This document shows positions 1 to 9,076 of a DNA stretch of 64,000 nt, one piece after another; position 1 is the stretch's first letter, and each line of letters starts with the position of its first letter. The DNA is from Rhodopirellula baltica. GTDB taxonomy: Bacteria > Planctomycetota > Planctomycetia > Pirellulales > Pirellulaceae. The notes beneath the pieces were generated by a model, which did no database searches, was not told the origin of the DNA, and worked only from the letters and a program-made list of their open reading frames with translations. A program made the translations under genes and the position numbers. The stretch lies in NCBI GenBank assembly GCA_002901265.1, contig PPHI01000012.1:62001-126000 (forward strand). The letters are read 5' to 3'.

Positions 1-782
1 GGACTGACACCAAGCTCGATCGCCGGATCGCTACGTGTGGCTTCGACCAAGTCAATCAAGTAGTCACTGACGCGAGGGTGCACCTCGATGCCCTGAGTTT
101 CATCTTGAAGCTCACGAAGTTCTTGGAGCGTCAACGGCGATGTCGAGTCGGTGATCGAATGTGTTTGGTCGTTGCCAGCAGACTTGATTTGGCGACGGAG
201 GATTTCACGTTGTGCTTGCCGATCCGGATAGCCGATTCGCAGCTTGATTGTGAATCGATCGAGTTGGGCTTCCGGTAGCGGGTAGGCCCCGAGCGAGTCG
301 ATCGGGTTTTGGGTCGCGATGACAAAGAAGGTTGGCGTCAATGGATGGACTTTACCGTCGATCGAAACTTGACGTTCCGCCATCGCTTCCAACAAAGCAC
401 TTTGCGTTCGAGGCGTTGTACGGTTCAGTTCGTCGGCAAGCAGTACATCTGCGAAAACAGGACCGGGATGAAACTCGAATTCACGGGTTTTCTGGTTGAA
501 CATACTGAAACCGGTGATGTCCGCAGGCATCAAGTCCGGCGTGCACTGGACACGCGACAATCGTCCATGTAGTGCGTCAGCGATCGCTTTGGCGAGTGTC
601 GTTTTCCCGGTTCCTGGCAGGTCGTCAAGCAACAAGTGCCCTCGGGCCAATAGGCAAGCGATCACCAAGTCAATCTGGCGTTGCTTTCCAAGAAGCGTGC
701 CACAGAGACGGTTGCGCAGTTGCTGCAGTCGCTCTGGCGAAGTCAGCGGCGATATCGTTTCTGAAGTCGTGGTTGGACTCAT
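1..782 (-). CDS. MoxR-family AAA+ ATPase (3' end cut by window)
   Basis: The minus-strand frame is open from an ATG at 782 to the window edge, about 260 codons, with no stop, so the C-terminus is missing. The Walker A motif LPGTGKTT lies at residues 55-62 and the Walker B motif VLLADELN at 113-120. These are followed by the sensor-like IATQNP, the standard MoxR pattern. MoxR ATPases act as cytoplasmic chaperones that insert cofactors or activate partners, and they are usually encoded with DUF58 and transglutaminase-like or VWA proteins. Both of the first two lie directly upstream here. The ATG overlaps the TGA of the preceding gene by four bases (ATGA), which implies translational coupling. 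The family call is firm, but the substrate is unknown. Confidence 0.93.
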   Translation of the reverse strand, partial: MSPTTTSETISPLTSPERLQQLRNRLCGTLLGKQRQIDLVIACLLARGHLLLDDLPGTGKTTLAKAIADALHGRLSRVQCTPDLMPADITGFSMFNQKTREFEFHPGPVFADVLLADELNRTTPRTQSALLEAMAERQVSIDGKVHPLTPTFFVIATQNPIDSLGAYPLPEAQLDRFTIKLRIGYPDRQAQREILRRQIKSAGNDQTHSITDSTSPLTLQELRELQDETQGIEVHPRVSDYLIDLVEATRSDPAIELGVS

Positions 783-2998
783 GATGTTGGGTGGGCTAAA
801 AGTCTTGCGAGAGTGCGGCGATCGAGAGTGCGAACGAGTTGTTTGGCCGCTTCGGTGCAGATTGATGGGGCGTTGTCACTGGCGCTGGAGCCGAATGACA
901 AGTGGTCGGCGATGTCACAGAATTGCATCGCGTTGGAAAGAATTAATTGATCGCTTTGTGTCAACGATCGAATCCATTCACGCTGTGTCTGGCCGATCAT
1001 TCGGGGCATGCCAAGCATCCGGGCTCGCGATTCAATGGTTCGAATCGCCAATCGATATTTGTGTCGCGGGGACATCCAGCATGCCGCTTTCCACCGGGCA
1101 ACAAGACATACATCGATCCACCGCTGACGCGTGAATACAACCATCAATGTGATGCAAAGCGTCATCAATCCGTGCGGCCAATACATGGCCGCTGCTTGTC
1201 GCGAACGTAGCCAGAGTGACGCTTTGAAGTCCGGTGCGATATACCCGGGCGTGGCTTCGATCTCGAACCAGCGTCCATCGTCAAGCTGGACTTCGGCCCA
1301 GACGTGGACGTCGGAAGGCAAGACTGACGCGTGTCCGGCTGCGAATTCAAACGAATCCGGCCGCACATAGAACCCTGTAACCAGCCGAGACCGAAGGCCT
1401 AGGTGACGTGCTGCCACTGCGGCTGCCGTGGCGAACAAGTGGTCTCCACCACTTCGCGACTGCACAAAGCGTTGCAGCGGAACGCCATCACGAGGCACCG
1501 AAGCCCGATCAAACGTGAATTCGGATCGTAGGTACTTGATCACCGCATCCAGTTTCTCGTAGTCGCCTGACAGGTCTCGGGTGATTGAGTGTGTCAGCTG
1601 TTGCCAGTCACTTTGTTGTGAATCGAGCGATGCGTGTTGAGCCGTCAAGCCACTACGAATGTCATCCTCGCTGATGCAACCACAGGCGAGGTGAAACACG
1701 GTCAACGGTGGAACTTTGTCACGGCCCGGCATCTGAAAGCAACCGTCTTCCGCGATTTCAAAGAAGTCTGCGCGGTTGATGTCTTTGACATGTAGTCCTG
1801 CGGTCATCATCGGCGCTGGAATTCTGGGTGAATCTAATCGCAAGACTTTGACAAGTCCGACGGAGATTTCGCCGGTGTTGCGCCACGACTGTGAATTCGG
1901 ATCAAAGAACCAATCGTTGCCGTCAATCGTTGAGTGATGAACCCGATTGGCTGATTCGTGATCGGACGAAGTCCAGACGATGCCATCAAATTCGTCGTAG
2001 CGATGTAATGCCAAACGAATCCCGGTCGGGCCTTCCCATTGCAAAACACTGTCGTTGACGACGTTGTCAAAGTGATTGTGTTCCTGTGGCGCCGAACGGT
2101 CGGTGGAGAACGAGCTGCTGCCCTGCTCGCTTTTGGACGTCTGTTCGTGTGAAGGGATAAGGTTTTGATTTGCGAGAGCCTGCCGCTGTTCGTACTTCGT
2201 TCGCTTTTTGGGCTCGCCAACCATGTCATTGAACATGTCAAACAGTGACGATTCGGTCGACTCGATAAAGACATCCGTATCCACAGCGCCAAAGGACTCT
2301 GCGTGATCCTTTGCGGCGATCGCGGCGTCACCAGTGCCGACACCATTTCGCGCGGCAGGATCCGACCACTTTGATCCGCCACTGGTCGGCATTATTCCGA
2401 GGCCAAGCTTGCTCGTATGAAGCGTATGATGTTTCGCGTAATAGGCTGTTCCAAATAACAGAATCGCCGAGAACAAAACGGCAGCGGGGCGATTGATCGT
2501 CGAGCGGGTTACGCTTTCTGGGATTGCCAGATCCAGTCGTTCCCAGCGGTTTGCGATCAGATGCCAAACACAGCCGACCATCCAAAGCAGCGGAAAAACG
2601 AAAGCGGATCGATCGTCGCTGATTGAACTTGAAAACAGGACCAAAAATCCACTGATAACAACTGACAAGCCGACATAGCGAGGTTTGATTGTTTGACAAG
2701 CAAGCGCCAACGCGAGGCAGCCCAGCGTGGAAAACGCGGTCAGTTCGAATGCGACCGGTTGTCCGAGGAATCTTGCTAGAACGCCAAACAGAACGGGTGC
2801 CGATGGGATTGCGATCACGCAAACACGGCGGACACGTTTGCTTCCAAGGAGGCTCGCCAACAGCAAAGCTGTGATCAGTATCGCTTCTGACCACAACAGC
2901 GATTGCAGTTCGGCTGGGGCACGAAGTTGAAAAACAGATGCGATCGAAACGACTGCTAGAAATACCGATTCGAGCAGCCTACGCGACTTGAATAGCAT
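779..2998 (-). CDS. Transglutaminase-like membrane protein lacking the catalytic Cys
   Basis: This is a 739-residue protein. Several hydrophobic membrane segments fill residues 1-210, a soluble region follows, a transglutaminase-like core spans about 490-590, and a further membrane segment lies near 605-620. The core aligns with the TgpA/transglutaminase pattern: RSGGDHLFATA where the Cys box is expected, DVHVWAEV with H565 as the His box, and EIEATPG where the Asp box is expected. The nucleophile position is D519 instead of Cys and the Asp box carries E581, so ordinary transglutaminase or protease chemistry looks lost. The gene starts inside the 3' end of the DUF58 gene (20-base overlap) and its stop overlaps the MoxR start, so the three genes form one operon. 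The protein may be a structural or binding pseudoenzyme in a MoxR/DUF58 membrane complex. Confidence 0.88.
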   Translation of the reverse strand: MLFKSRRLLESVFLAVVSIASVFQLRAPAELQSLLWSEAILITALLLASLLGSKRVRRVCVIAIPSAPVLFGVLARFLGQPVAFELTAFSTLGCLALALACQTIKPRYVGLSVVISGFLVLFSSSISDDRSAFVFPLLWMVGCVWHLIANRWERLDLAIPESVTRSTINRPAAVLFSAILLFGTAYYAKHHTLHTSKLGLGIMPTSGGSKWSDPAARNGVGTGDAAIAAKDHAESFGAVDTDVFIESTESSLFDMFNDMVGEPKKRTKYEQRQALANQNLIPSHEQTSKSEQGSSSFSTDRSAPQEHNHFDNVVNDSVLQWEGPTGIRLALHRYDEFDGIVWTSSDHESANRVHHSTIDGNDWFFDPNSQSWRNTGEISVGLVKVLRLDSPRIPAPMMTAGLHVKDINRADFFEIAEDGCFQMPGRDKVPPLTVFHLACGCISEDDIRSGLTAQHASLDSQQSDWQQLTHSITRDLSGDYEKLDAVIKYLRSEFTFDRASVPRDGVPLQRFVQSRSGGDHLFATAAAVAARHLGLRSRLVTGFYVRPDSFEFAAGHASVLPSDVHVWAEVQLDDGRWFEIEATPGYIAPDFKASLWLRSRQAAAMYWPHGLMTLCITLMVVFTRQRWIDVCLVARWKAACWMSPRHKYRLAIRTIESRARMLGMPRMIGQTQREWIRSLTQSDQLILSNAMQFCDIADHLSFGSSASDNAPSICTEAAKQLVRTLDRRTLARLLAHPTS

Positions 2999-4241
2999 CA
3001 GCTCGCTCCGTCCAGAAGGTGCTCAGTTGTCGGGCCAAATCATCCTGCCGATCGATCGTGTGATGGCGATGGGATGCGGTGCGTCGATGTGCGCTGTTTA
3101 GATCCATGGTGCAGAGCACTGGATTGCCTTCCGCATTCGACGAAATCGTGATCACGGTGGCGGCATTTGCAGAGAACGAAATCAAATGTTCCGGACGCGG
3201 TCTAGCGGACGCGAACAGGGCTTGCTGCGATCGCGAACGATCGCCCAGCAATGGAACCTTTGCGAGTTGATCAAGGATTTGAACGCGACCTTGATAGCCA
3301 CGACGCGGGACGAATGCCTTGGAACCGATTTCGACCTGCAAGGGAACTTGCGATTGATGCAAATTAACCAACAGGCTTGCCGCGACCCGAATGCGATCCG
3401 AAAGAGCCTCGGGTGATGCGCCGCATGAAGTGTCAACAGACACGACGACTTGAGGACATTGCGGTGCACCGCGTTCGGTGACGATCAGGCGTTCATTGCG
3501 TGCGGTAGCGACCCAGTTGATATGCTTGATCGAATCACCGGTTTGATAGTCACGTACACCAGTGAAGTCGCCTCGCATCCCTCTTCTCTGTCCGTTGCCT
3601 TCCTGGGACAAGACGCTTCCGCATGCAGCAATTCGACCTCCAATGGGATAGACCTTTGGCCAGACTGTGATGCCAACCGCTTTCGTCAGCGGTTTCTTCG
3701 CCGTCCAAATCCCAAACGGAAACGCACAGGTGATCAATGTCACCTCGGTCGGGTACAGCCCCCGTACTTGTGGATGAGCCTCGAATCGGTAGGTGCTGCG
3801 AGAGCAGCCACGTACAAACGCCAACGCCACGGTCGGCATCGACTGGCCATCGAGAGGTTGCTTTTGTTGTTCAAGAAAACCATCGATGGCGAGTCCCCAA
3901 ACGGGAATTGGCAGTCGATTGGTGACGGTCAGCGTGAACTGGCAGCATGAGTCTTCGTGGACGCGGTCCTGGTCCGGAGAAAGCTCGCACTGGACAGAAC
4001 GAACCGCGACCCAAGGCCATGCCATTCCGACAACAAGAAGCGTCAACAGACAAGCTGCCAGCGTCCAACCGATCGGCGAGACCGAATGACCGATCAGTGC
4101 CGATGCTAGTGTCGCACAACAAAACCAACCGGCTGGTTCTTTTAACCAATACAAAAAACGATTCGCGCCAGGGCAATAGTCGGTCGTCAGCAAACGCACC
4201 AACCAGTGATTGCCTTTGGGCGCATCATGGACCATGGCCAT
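2979..4241 (-). CDS. DUF58 domain-containing protein
   Basis: Two adjacent membrane segments near the N-terminus (WFCCATLASALIG and the WTLAACLLTLLVVG stretch) precede a soluble region. That region contains the DUF58 signature GDFTGVRDYQTGDS followed by IHW-like HINWVATARNERL. DUF58 proteins are von Willebrand A-like partners of MoxR ATPases, which fits the two genes downstream. I chose the ATG at 4241 because a GAGG lies nine bases upstream. A TTG at 4301 would add 20 residues and would begin five bases after the preceding gene's stop. The 3' end overlaps the transglutaminase-like gene by 20 bases. The family is secure, but the exact start and the role are not. Confidence 0.9.
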   Translation of the reverse strand: MAMVHDAPKGNHWLVRLLTTDYCPGANRFLYWLKEPAGWFCCATLASALIGHSVSPIGWTLAACLLTLLVVGMAWPWVAVRSVQCELSPDQDRVHEDSCCQFTLTVTNRLPIPVWGLAIDGFLEQQKQPLDGQSMPTVALAFVRGCSRSTYRFEAHPQVRGLYPTEVTLITCAFPFGIWTAKKPLTKAVGITVWPKVYPIGGRIAACGSVLSQEGNGQRRGMRGDFTGVRDYQTGDSIKHINWVATARNERLIVTERGAPQCPQVVVSVDTSCGASPEALSDRIRVAASLLVNLHQSQVPLQVEIGSKAFVPRRGYQGRVQILDQLAKVPLLGDRSRSQQALFASARPRPEHLISFSANAATVITISSNAEGNPVLCTMDLNSAHRRTASHRHHTIDRQDDLARQLSTFWTERADAIQVA

Positions 4242-4306
4242 GAGAGCGTACCTCAGATCAAACGACAACAGCTGCAAAACCAAACGGCTTCGCCCGACCA
4301 AATCGG

Positions 4307-4765
4307 TCAGGCTGTTGCGTTCGATGGCGGTCCACGCAGAAAGTTGTCGTCGCTACGAACTGCAATTGCGGCGACTCGCTCAGCGACACGACCTGAAAAT
4401 TCAGGTGCGGTCGAGTCAGAAACCTCCACGCTTGGCAATAGGAGCATGCCCCATCGCGACGTGTAGAAACTCTGGCAGATGCTGCAATGTTCCGAATCAT
4501 GCTGACTCGGTGATTCCGAAGGAGTCGAGTCCGCAAACGCTCTCGCCCGACGTTCCCGAAGTTCACGCAACGAAACCGACAAGTCGCGTTGGCAGTGGTC
4601 AGTATCGGCGAGATCGCAATCGCGATGCGAAGAAGTGACGTCACAGACGTCCGAGCAGCAACAAGTGTTTGACTGCAGGCATCCGACATGCACCAAACCG
4701 GCAATGTTGCTGGTCAGCAACACCACGATGGTTGTCCAGGTGAGCAGGTGGCGGAATGCGTTCAA
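4307..4765 (-). CDS. Small Cys-rich protein with N-terminal membrane segment (hypothetical)
   Basis: The frame has no ATG before its hydrophobic segment, so I place the start at a TTG that gives MNAFRHLLTWTTIVV followed by a membrane or signal segment. A TTG at 4876 is also possible. After the segment comes a Cys cluster (CLQSNTCCCSDVC) and later DSEHCSICQSF, a pattern like the CxxC motif of the short DUF2946-type metal-linked proteins. I do not recognise the family with certainty. The stop is 65 bases before the preferred DUF58 start and five bases before the alternative TTG, so it may lead the DUF58-transglutaminase-MoxR operon. No comparable open frame on the other strand looks more gene-like, so I keep it with moderate confidence. 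Confidence 0.45.
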   Translation of the reverse strand: MNAFRHLLTWTTIVVLLTSNIAGLVHVGCLQSNTCCCSDVCDVTSSHRDCDLADTDHCQRDLSVSLRELRERRARAFADSTPSESPSQHDSEHCSICQSFYTSRWGMLLLPSVEVSDSTAPEFSGRVAERVAAIAVRSDDNFLRGPPSNATA

Positions 4766-5011
4766 TGGTATGCCGGCAGTGATTCGCCAGTGAAGCGATT
4801 GGCAGTTGCATGCCACCCACCAGGGAGTGCAGGCGGCTGCCTTTCGGAGAGCTGTCTGGGATTCTGGTCCGACCAAGGAACAAATCCAGTTTCGTCGGCT
4901 CGTTACGAAACGTCAACGGATCAGGTTCGTTCGCGGCCCGCAATCTCGGCAAATTCATCGATTCACAACGAAGATCATGCTGAAATTCGGCGGACAGAAT
5001 CTACTCGGGGC

Positions 5012-5800
5012 TTATACGATCAACGACTGACCGCCGTCAATCCACACAGGGGATCCGGTGATGTGCCCGCTGCATCCGCTCAAAAGAAACGCGGTTAATT
5101 CAGCGACTTGATGTGGCTTTCCATATTCACCGCGAGTTAATGGGATATCACCTTCGGGGTACTCGACTGGCGTTTCAATCTTTTCCAAGTCGTCCCGCTC
5201 CGTTTTGGCGTGAATCCCTGAAGTGATTGCCCCGGGGCAGACAACGTTGACGCGAATGTTCGACGGTGCCAGTTCGAGGGCCAGCATCTTTCCCAGTGCG
5301 TACTGCCCTGCTTTGCTCGACGCATAGGCCGAGGCACCTTCGTTGCTGAACGTGCGAGTTCCGTTGATCGAAGACATGATCACGATTCCCCCACGGCCAG
5401 CGTGGCGCATAAAAGGCACACTGAAATGGATGGCCAAGTACGTACCGGTTAGGTTGACGTCGATGGTGCTCCGCCACTCTTCGGGTGACATCTCGTCAAT
5501 CGGCGTCCATGTCCCATTGGTACCCGCGTTAGCTACCAATCCGGTCAATTTCCCAAAGTGCTCCACCACTTGCTCGATCGCGGTCTTCATCTCGGTTTCA
5601 TCGGTGACGTCAGCCACAACCAACATCGCCGAGCCGCCGTCGCTTTCGATTTCGTCGACGACATCCTGAAGTTCCCGCTGGTCCCGAGCCAGGACGGCCA
5701 CCCTGGCTCCACAATCGGCGCAGCATTTTGCAATGCCAGCACCGATGCCTTCACTTCCGCCAGTCACCAAGATCACTTCATCACTAAGATCAATCTTCAT
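5012..5800 (-). CDS. SDR-family NAD(P)-dependent oxidoreductase
   Basis: This is a classical short-chain dehydrogenase of about 262 residues. Numbered from a TTG four codons upstream, it shows the cofactor loop TGGSEGIG (17-24), the NAG motif (95-97), the catalytic Ser in MSSINGT (147/148), and YASSK with Tyr163 and Lys167. The C-terminal DGGQ is typical of the family. I prefer the ATG at 5800 over the TTG at 5812. Such enzymes oxidise or reduce an alcohol or ketone in the cytosol with NAD(P). The substrate cannot be read from the sequence, and the gene stands alone between a minus-strand operon and the CsbD gene. The acyl-carrier reductase FabG is related but less likely because no fatty-acid genes are near. 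Confidence 0.93.
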   Translation of the reverse strand: MKIDLSDEVILVTGGSEGIGAGIAKCCADCGARVAVLARDQRELQDVVDEIESDGGSAMLVVADVTDETEMKTAIEQVVEHFGKLTGLVANAGTNGTWTPIDEMSPEEWRSTIDVNLTGTYLAIHFSVPFMRHAGRGGIVIMSSINGTRTFSNEGASAYASSKAGQYALGKMLALELAPSNIRVNVVCPGAITSGIHAKTERDDLEKIETPVEYPEGDIPLTRGEYGKPHQVAELTAFLLSGCSGHITGSPVWIDGGQSLIV

Positions 5801-5874
5801 CCGGTTGTCCAATCAAGCAGGTGGCTCTCGTTACTCTTTGGTCGATCGAGTCGACCGGTCAGCTGTCAGGCAGA

Positions 5875-6078
5875 CTAGCACTTGCATGCGGTTTCGAAGT
5901 CTTTGACTTGACGTTCCGCTTCTTCCTTCGCGATGCCGTAACGCTCTTGGACACGTCCGACAAGTTCTTCACGGTGACCATCGATTCGATCGAGGTCGTC
6001 ATTAGTAAGATCGCCCCACTTCTGTTGGGCTTGGCCTTTGACCTGTTTCCACTTTCCTTCGATTTGATCCCAGTTCAT
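5875..6078 (-). CDS. CsbD family stress-response protein
   Basis: This 67-residue, highly charged and probably alpha-helical protein begins MNWDQIEGKWKQVKGQ, the hallmark of the CsbD/YjbJ family, and continues AQQKWGDLTNDDLD. CsbD-like proteins accumulate under general stress in many bacteria, and their biochemical function is unknown. The length matches the family. The C-terminus ends in an unusual CKC tripeptide. The gene is monocistronic, with 74 bases to the SDR start and a long non-coding stretch upstream that should hold its promoter. Confidence 0.93.
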   Translation of the reverse strand: MNWDQIEGKWKQVKGQAQQKWGDLTNDDLDRIDGHREELVGRVQERYGIAKEEAERQVKDFETACKC

Positions 6079-6841
6079 CGTATCGCCTTTGGTTTAGAGG
6101 TTTCGTTCGTGCGAGACATTCGCACTGGAAACTGGCGAGTACGCATCTGACGGACCAAACGGCGGATGACCTGATCCGATCGTCGACCCGATTGCTTGTT
6201 TGACTGAGAAATCAGAACGTTTGGTGCGATTTGCCTTCGAAACTTTGTTCAGCCCAACCCCAATGAGATGAATCCGATCGAGCCAGTGAAGCTGCTCGGT
6301 CGGACGGAAACCGGTCAAGCTGTACGCTGCCCCGTTTGTCTTGAGCAACTCTGGGCTAGCTGAAAGCGACTTTGACCCGAAGCGACTCTGCATCAAATGG
6401 AGGGGTTGTTCTTCGTGTATCCCAGGATGTCATTGAGGGTGTACGGACAGCCTCGTAGTATTTGTATGATCACTTGATTAATCTTCCACGTGCCAGTTGG
6501 GGATTCAGGTTTGCCGTGTCTGCCCCACATCGGCGGGCCTCCCAACTGGTGTTTTCAGCATCTCGCACGCCCCGCTTTGCTGCGTATGCGGCAAGAAGTT
6601 TTCCACTGCTGGAAAACTCTCTCTCGTTGTTTTGCTTGTCCGCGAAGTCGGCTGCGTAGCTCAGCCCCTGCAAGCATTTGGGAATGTAATTTCTGGACGT
6701 TTTTTGTCCTGCTCGGCAGAACATTTGCGTTTTCCGGTGTTTCAAATCTTCGGCCGGCACAATTGATGCTACCGGCCCCTGGTTGCTCTCCGGCAATCAA
6801 ACGCCTGCTACCTTCCCCCCCTTCCTCTTGATGAGTGTCAC
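6079..6841. other. Intergenic region without a convincing gene
   Basis: About 760 bases lie between the divergent CsbD and PQQ-propeller genes. The short frames on both strands have no recognisable protein character. A perfect 9-bp hairpin (AGTTTTCCA / TGGAAAACT, four-base loop) sits at 6597-6618, and a GGAC-T6-GTCC element lies near 6700. The region should hold the promoters of both flanking genes, but I see no confident -35/-10 pair. Confidence 0.5.
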
Positions 6842-9076
6842 TTGAACACACTTCATGGTTGGCGCCGCAACTCTTTTGTGGTGTCAGTTTCGATCGCGGC
6901 GAGTCTGCCGTTGTCGTTGTTTGCCGACGATTGGCCATCGTGGCGAGGTCCAACACAAAACAATCACTCGCCGGAATCTGGCCTGCCCGATCAATTGGTT
7001 CTTCAAGGAACTGGCGAACAGAACCTGGTCTGGAAAAGCGAAGCCGCGTCAGGGATCTCTACTCCCGTCGTCATGAATGGGAGACTGTTCACAATCGTTC
7101 GCCATCTGCCGGGGACTCCGACCGAAGCCGAAAAGGTTGTGGCGCTTGATGCGGCCAGCGGTAGCATGCTGTGGGAGAATATCTACAACGTCTTCCTCAC
7201 CGATTTTCCTGCGGAACGGATCGGCTGGTCGAATGTTACCGGCGATCCTTCATCCGATCGCGTTTATGTGCTCGGCTCGTGCAGTTTATTGCAGTGCATT
7301 GATGCCATCGATGGTCAGACGATTTGGTCGCGATCACTTTCCGAAGAGTTCGGGATGCTGAGCACTTATGGTGGCCGCACCAACACGCCGGTCATCTTTG
7401 AAAACCTCGTCATCATTTCTGGTGTGACGACAGGTTGGGACGCGACGGCGCGGCCGGCGCACCGATTCTTTGCATTTGATAAGACTGACGGGCGATTGGT
7501 TTGGGCTTCGGAAACACGACCATTGCCCGAGGACACGACCTACAGCACACCGGTCGTGCGAAACTTTGGTGGGCAATGGTTGTTGGTCGGCGGTGCCGGT
7601 GATGGAGAGCTGTACGGCATTCAGGCACGCACCGGGAAAACGCTTTGGCACCATCCGGTTTCGCGTCGCGGGATCAACACTTCGCCGACCATCGCCTCGG
7701 ATGGAACAATCTTTATTGGGCACGGTGAAGAAAACCCTAGCGGTACCGCGATGGGCGCCGTGGTCGCAATCGACGGTGAAGCAGCGGCTGCCGGTTCGGA
7801 AAGCGTGGAACGTTGGCGCACGTTGGATTTGATTAACGGCAAGAGCTCACCGCTTTTAGTCGAAGATGAAACGCTCGGTACGCGAGTCTATGTCGTCGAA
7901 GATTCCTCCCGCCTGCACGTCCTCGATGCGGCTACAGGGGAGGAAATCGGCCGTCCGTTGAAATTAGGCACCGCGATGCGCGGCACAATGTTGTACGCCG
8001 ACGGCAAAATTTACGCCGCGACCTCCACCGGGCAAATTCATGTGTTGCGGCCAACGGACGAGGGTGTTGAAAGCCTCTATAAATCGCGTTTGCCCGGCGG
8101 CACCGAAGTTGGCGGATCAATGGTTGCGGCGAACGGGTTGGTTTATCTGCCAACGACGAAAGGCTTGCTCTGTTTTGGTGTCAAGTCGACACCGGACGTA
8201 GGATCCCTGTCGCAGGCAGTGACTGCGGAAGTTGTCGAATCGCCGGATCCTGATTCAGAAATCACGCACCTGCAAATCGTTCCGTGCGAGGCTTTGTTGA
8301 CGCCCGGACAAAGTGTGCCTTTGGAAGTCCATGCGTACAACGAACTAGGACAACCGGTTGCCTTGAATGCATCGGTCGAATTGGAAGTCACCGGGCCGGC
8401 AACCGTTTCCGAGGGCCGATTGACTGCATCGAGTGGTAGCCAGCACGAGGCGATCGTTGTCAAAGCCCGGCTTGGCGATGTCAGTGGCACCGCACGGTAC
8501 CGCTACACACCGGCCACCCCGTGGGCCTTTGATTTTTCAGCTGGCGAAGTGCCGATCACTTGGATTGGCGCACGCTATCGGCACGAAACGCGTGTTGTCG
8601 ATGGCGAACCCGTACTGGTCAAAATCTCGACAATCCCAAAAGGAACACGCAGCCAAACGTGGTTCGGATCAACCGAAATGAATGGCTACACGATTTCGGC
8701 CGATGTGATGGCGGGAGCTAGCGAAGACGGTTTGCCAGACATGGGGCTGATCGGTCAACGCTACGTTCTCGACCTGATGGGGCAATCACAACAGCTTCAA
8801 ATTCGCACCTGGGCTGCTCAACTGCGGATGGCGAAGAGTGCTCCGGTCACATGGAAAGCAGGAACCTGGTACCGACTGAAACTACAAATCGAAAACGACA
8901 AGGAAACCAACGAAGTGCGACTTCACGGAAAAGTTTGGCCACGCGACGAAGCGGAACCAAGCGATTGGACGGTCACGGCAACTGACCCGTCACCGAACAG
9001 AAACGGCAGTCCCGGATTGTTTGGAAATGCGACCCGCGCAGAAATCTTTATCGACAACGTGAGTGTAAGCCAGTGA
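6842..9076 (+). CDS. Secreted PQQ-like beta-propeller protein with Ig-like and C-terminal lectin-like domains
   Basis: This is a 744-residue protein. A TTG start is forced because no in-frame ATG precedes the signal peptide (residues 1-29, VSIAASLPLSLFA). The mature protein opens with DDWPSWRGP, the start of the planctomycete BamB-like PQQ repeat proteins, and repeated propeller motifs (VVALDAASGSMLWE, GRLVWASETRPLP, AVVAIDGE) run to about residue 450. A linker and an Ig-like segment (TPGQSVPLEVHAYNE) occupy roughly 470-550. The last 180 residues resemble a DUF1080/laminin-like sandwich (GTWYRLKLQIEN). It is probably a periplasmic or surface binding or scaffold protein. No PQQ-dehydrogenase catalytic set is visible. 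Its stop overlaps the MFS gene start, so the two are coupled. Confidence 0.85.
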   Translation: MNTLHGWRRNSFVVSVSIAASLPLSLFADDWPSWRGPTQNNHSPESGLPDQLVLQGTGEQNLVWKSEAASGISTPVVMNGRLFTIVRHLPGTPTEAEKVVALDAASGSMLWENIYNVFLTDFPAERIGWSNVTGDPSSDRVYVLGSCSLLQCIDAIDGQTIWSRSLSEEFGMLSTYGGRTNTPVIFENLVIISGVTTGWDATARPAHRFFAFDKTDGRLVWASETRPLPEDTTYSTPVVRNFGGQWLLVGGAGDGELYGIQARTGKTLWHHPVSRRGINTSPTIASDGTIFIGHGEENPSGTAMGAVVAIDGEAAAAGSESVERWRTLDLINGKSSPLLVEDETLGTRVYVVEDSSRLHVLDAATGEEIGRPLKLGTAMRGTMLYADGKIYAATSTGQIHVLRPTDEGVESLYKSRLPGGTEVGGSMVAANGLVYLPTTKGLLCFGVKSTPDVGSLSQAVTAEVVESPDPDSEITHLQIVPCEALLTPGQSVPLEVHAYNELGQPVALNASVELEVTGPATVSEGRLTASSGSQHEAIVVKARLGDVSGTARYRYTPATPWAFDFSAGEVPITWIGARYRHETRVVDGEPVLVKISTIPKGTRSQTWFGSTEMNGYTISADVMAGASEDGLPDMGLIGQRYVLDLMGQSQQLQIRTWAAQLRMAKSAPVTWKAGTWYRLKLQIENDKETNEVRLHGKVWPRDEAEPSDWTVTATDPSPNRNGSPGLFGNATRAEIFIDNVSVSQ

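Noticed and set aside
496-1134. 212-codon plus-strand frame over the moxR and transglutaminase genes
   Set aside because: It is antisense to two genes with clear family motifs, and its translation has no recognisable domain.
6094-6396. 100-codon minus-strand frame upstream of the CsbD gene
   Set aside because: No motif, no ribosome site, and weak gene character; likely chance.
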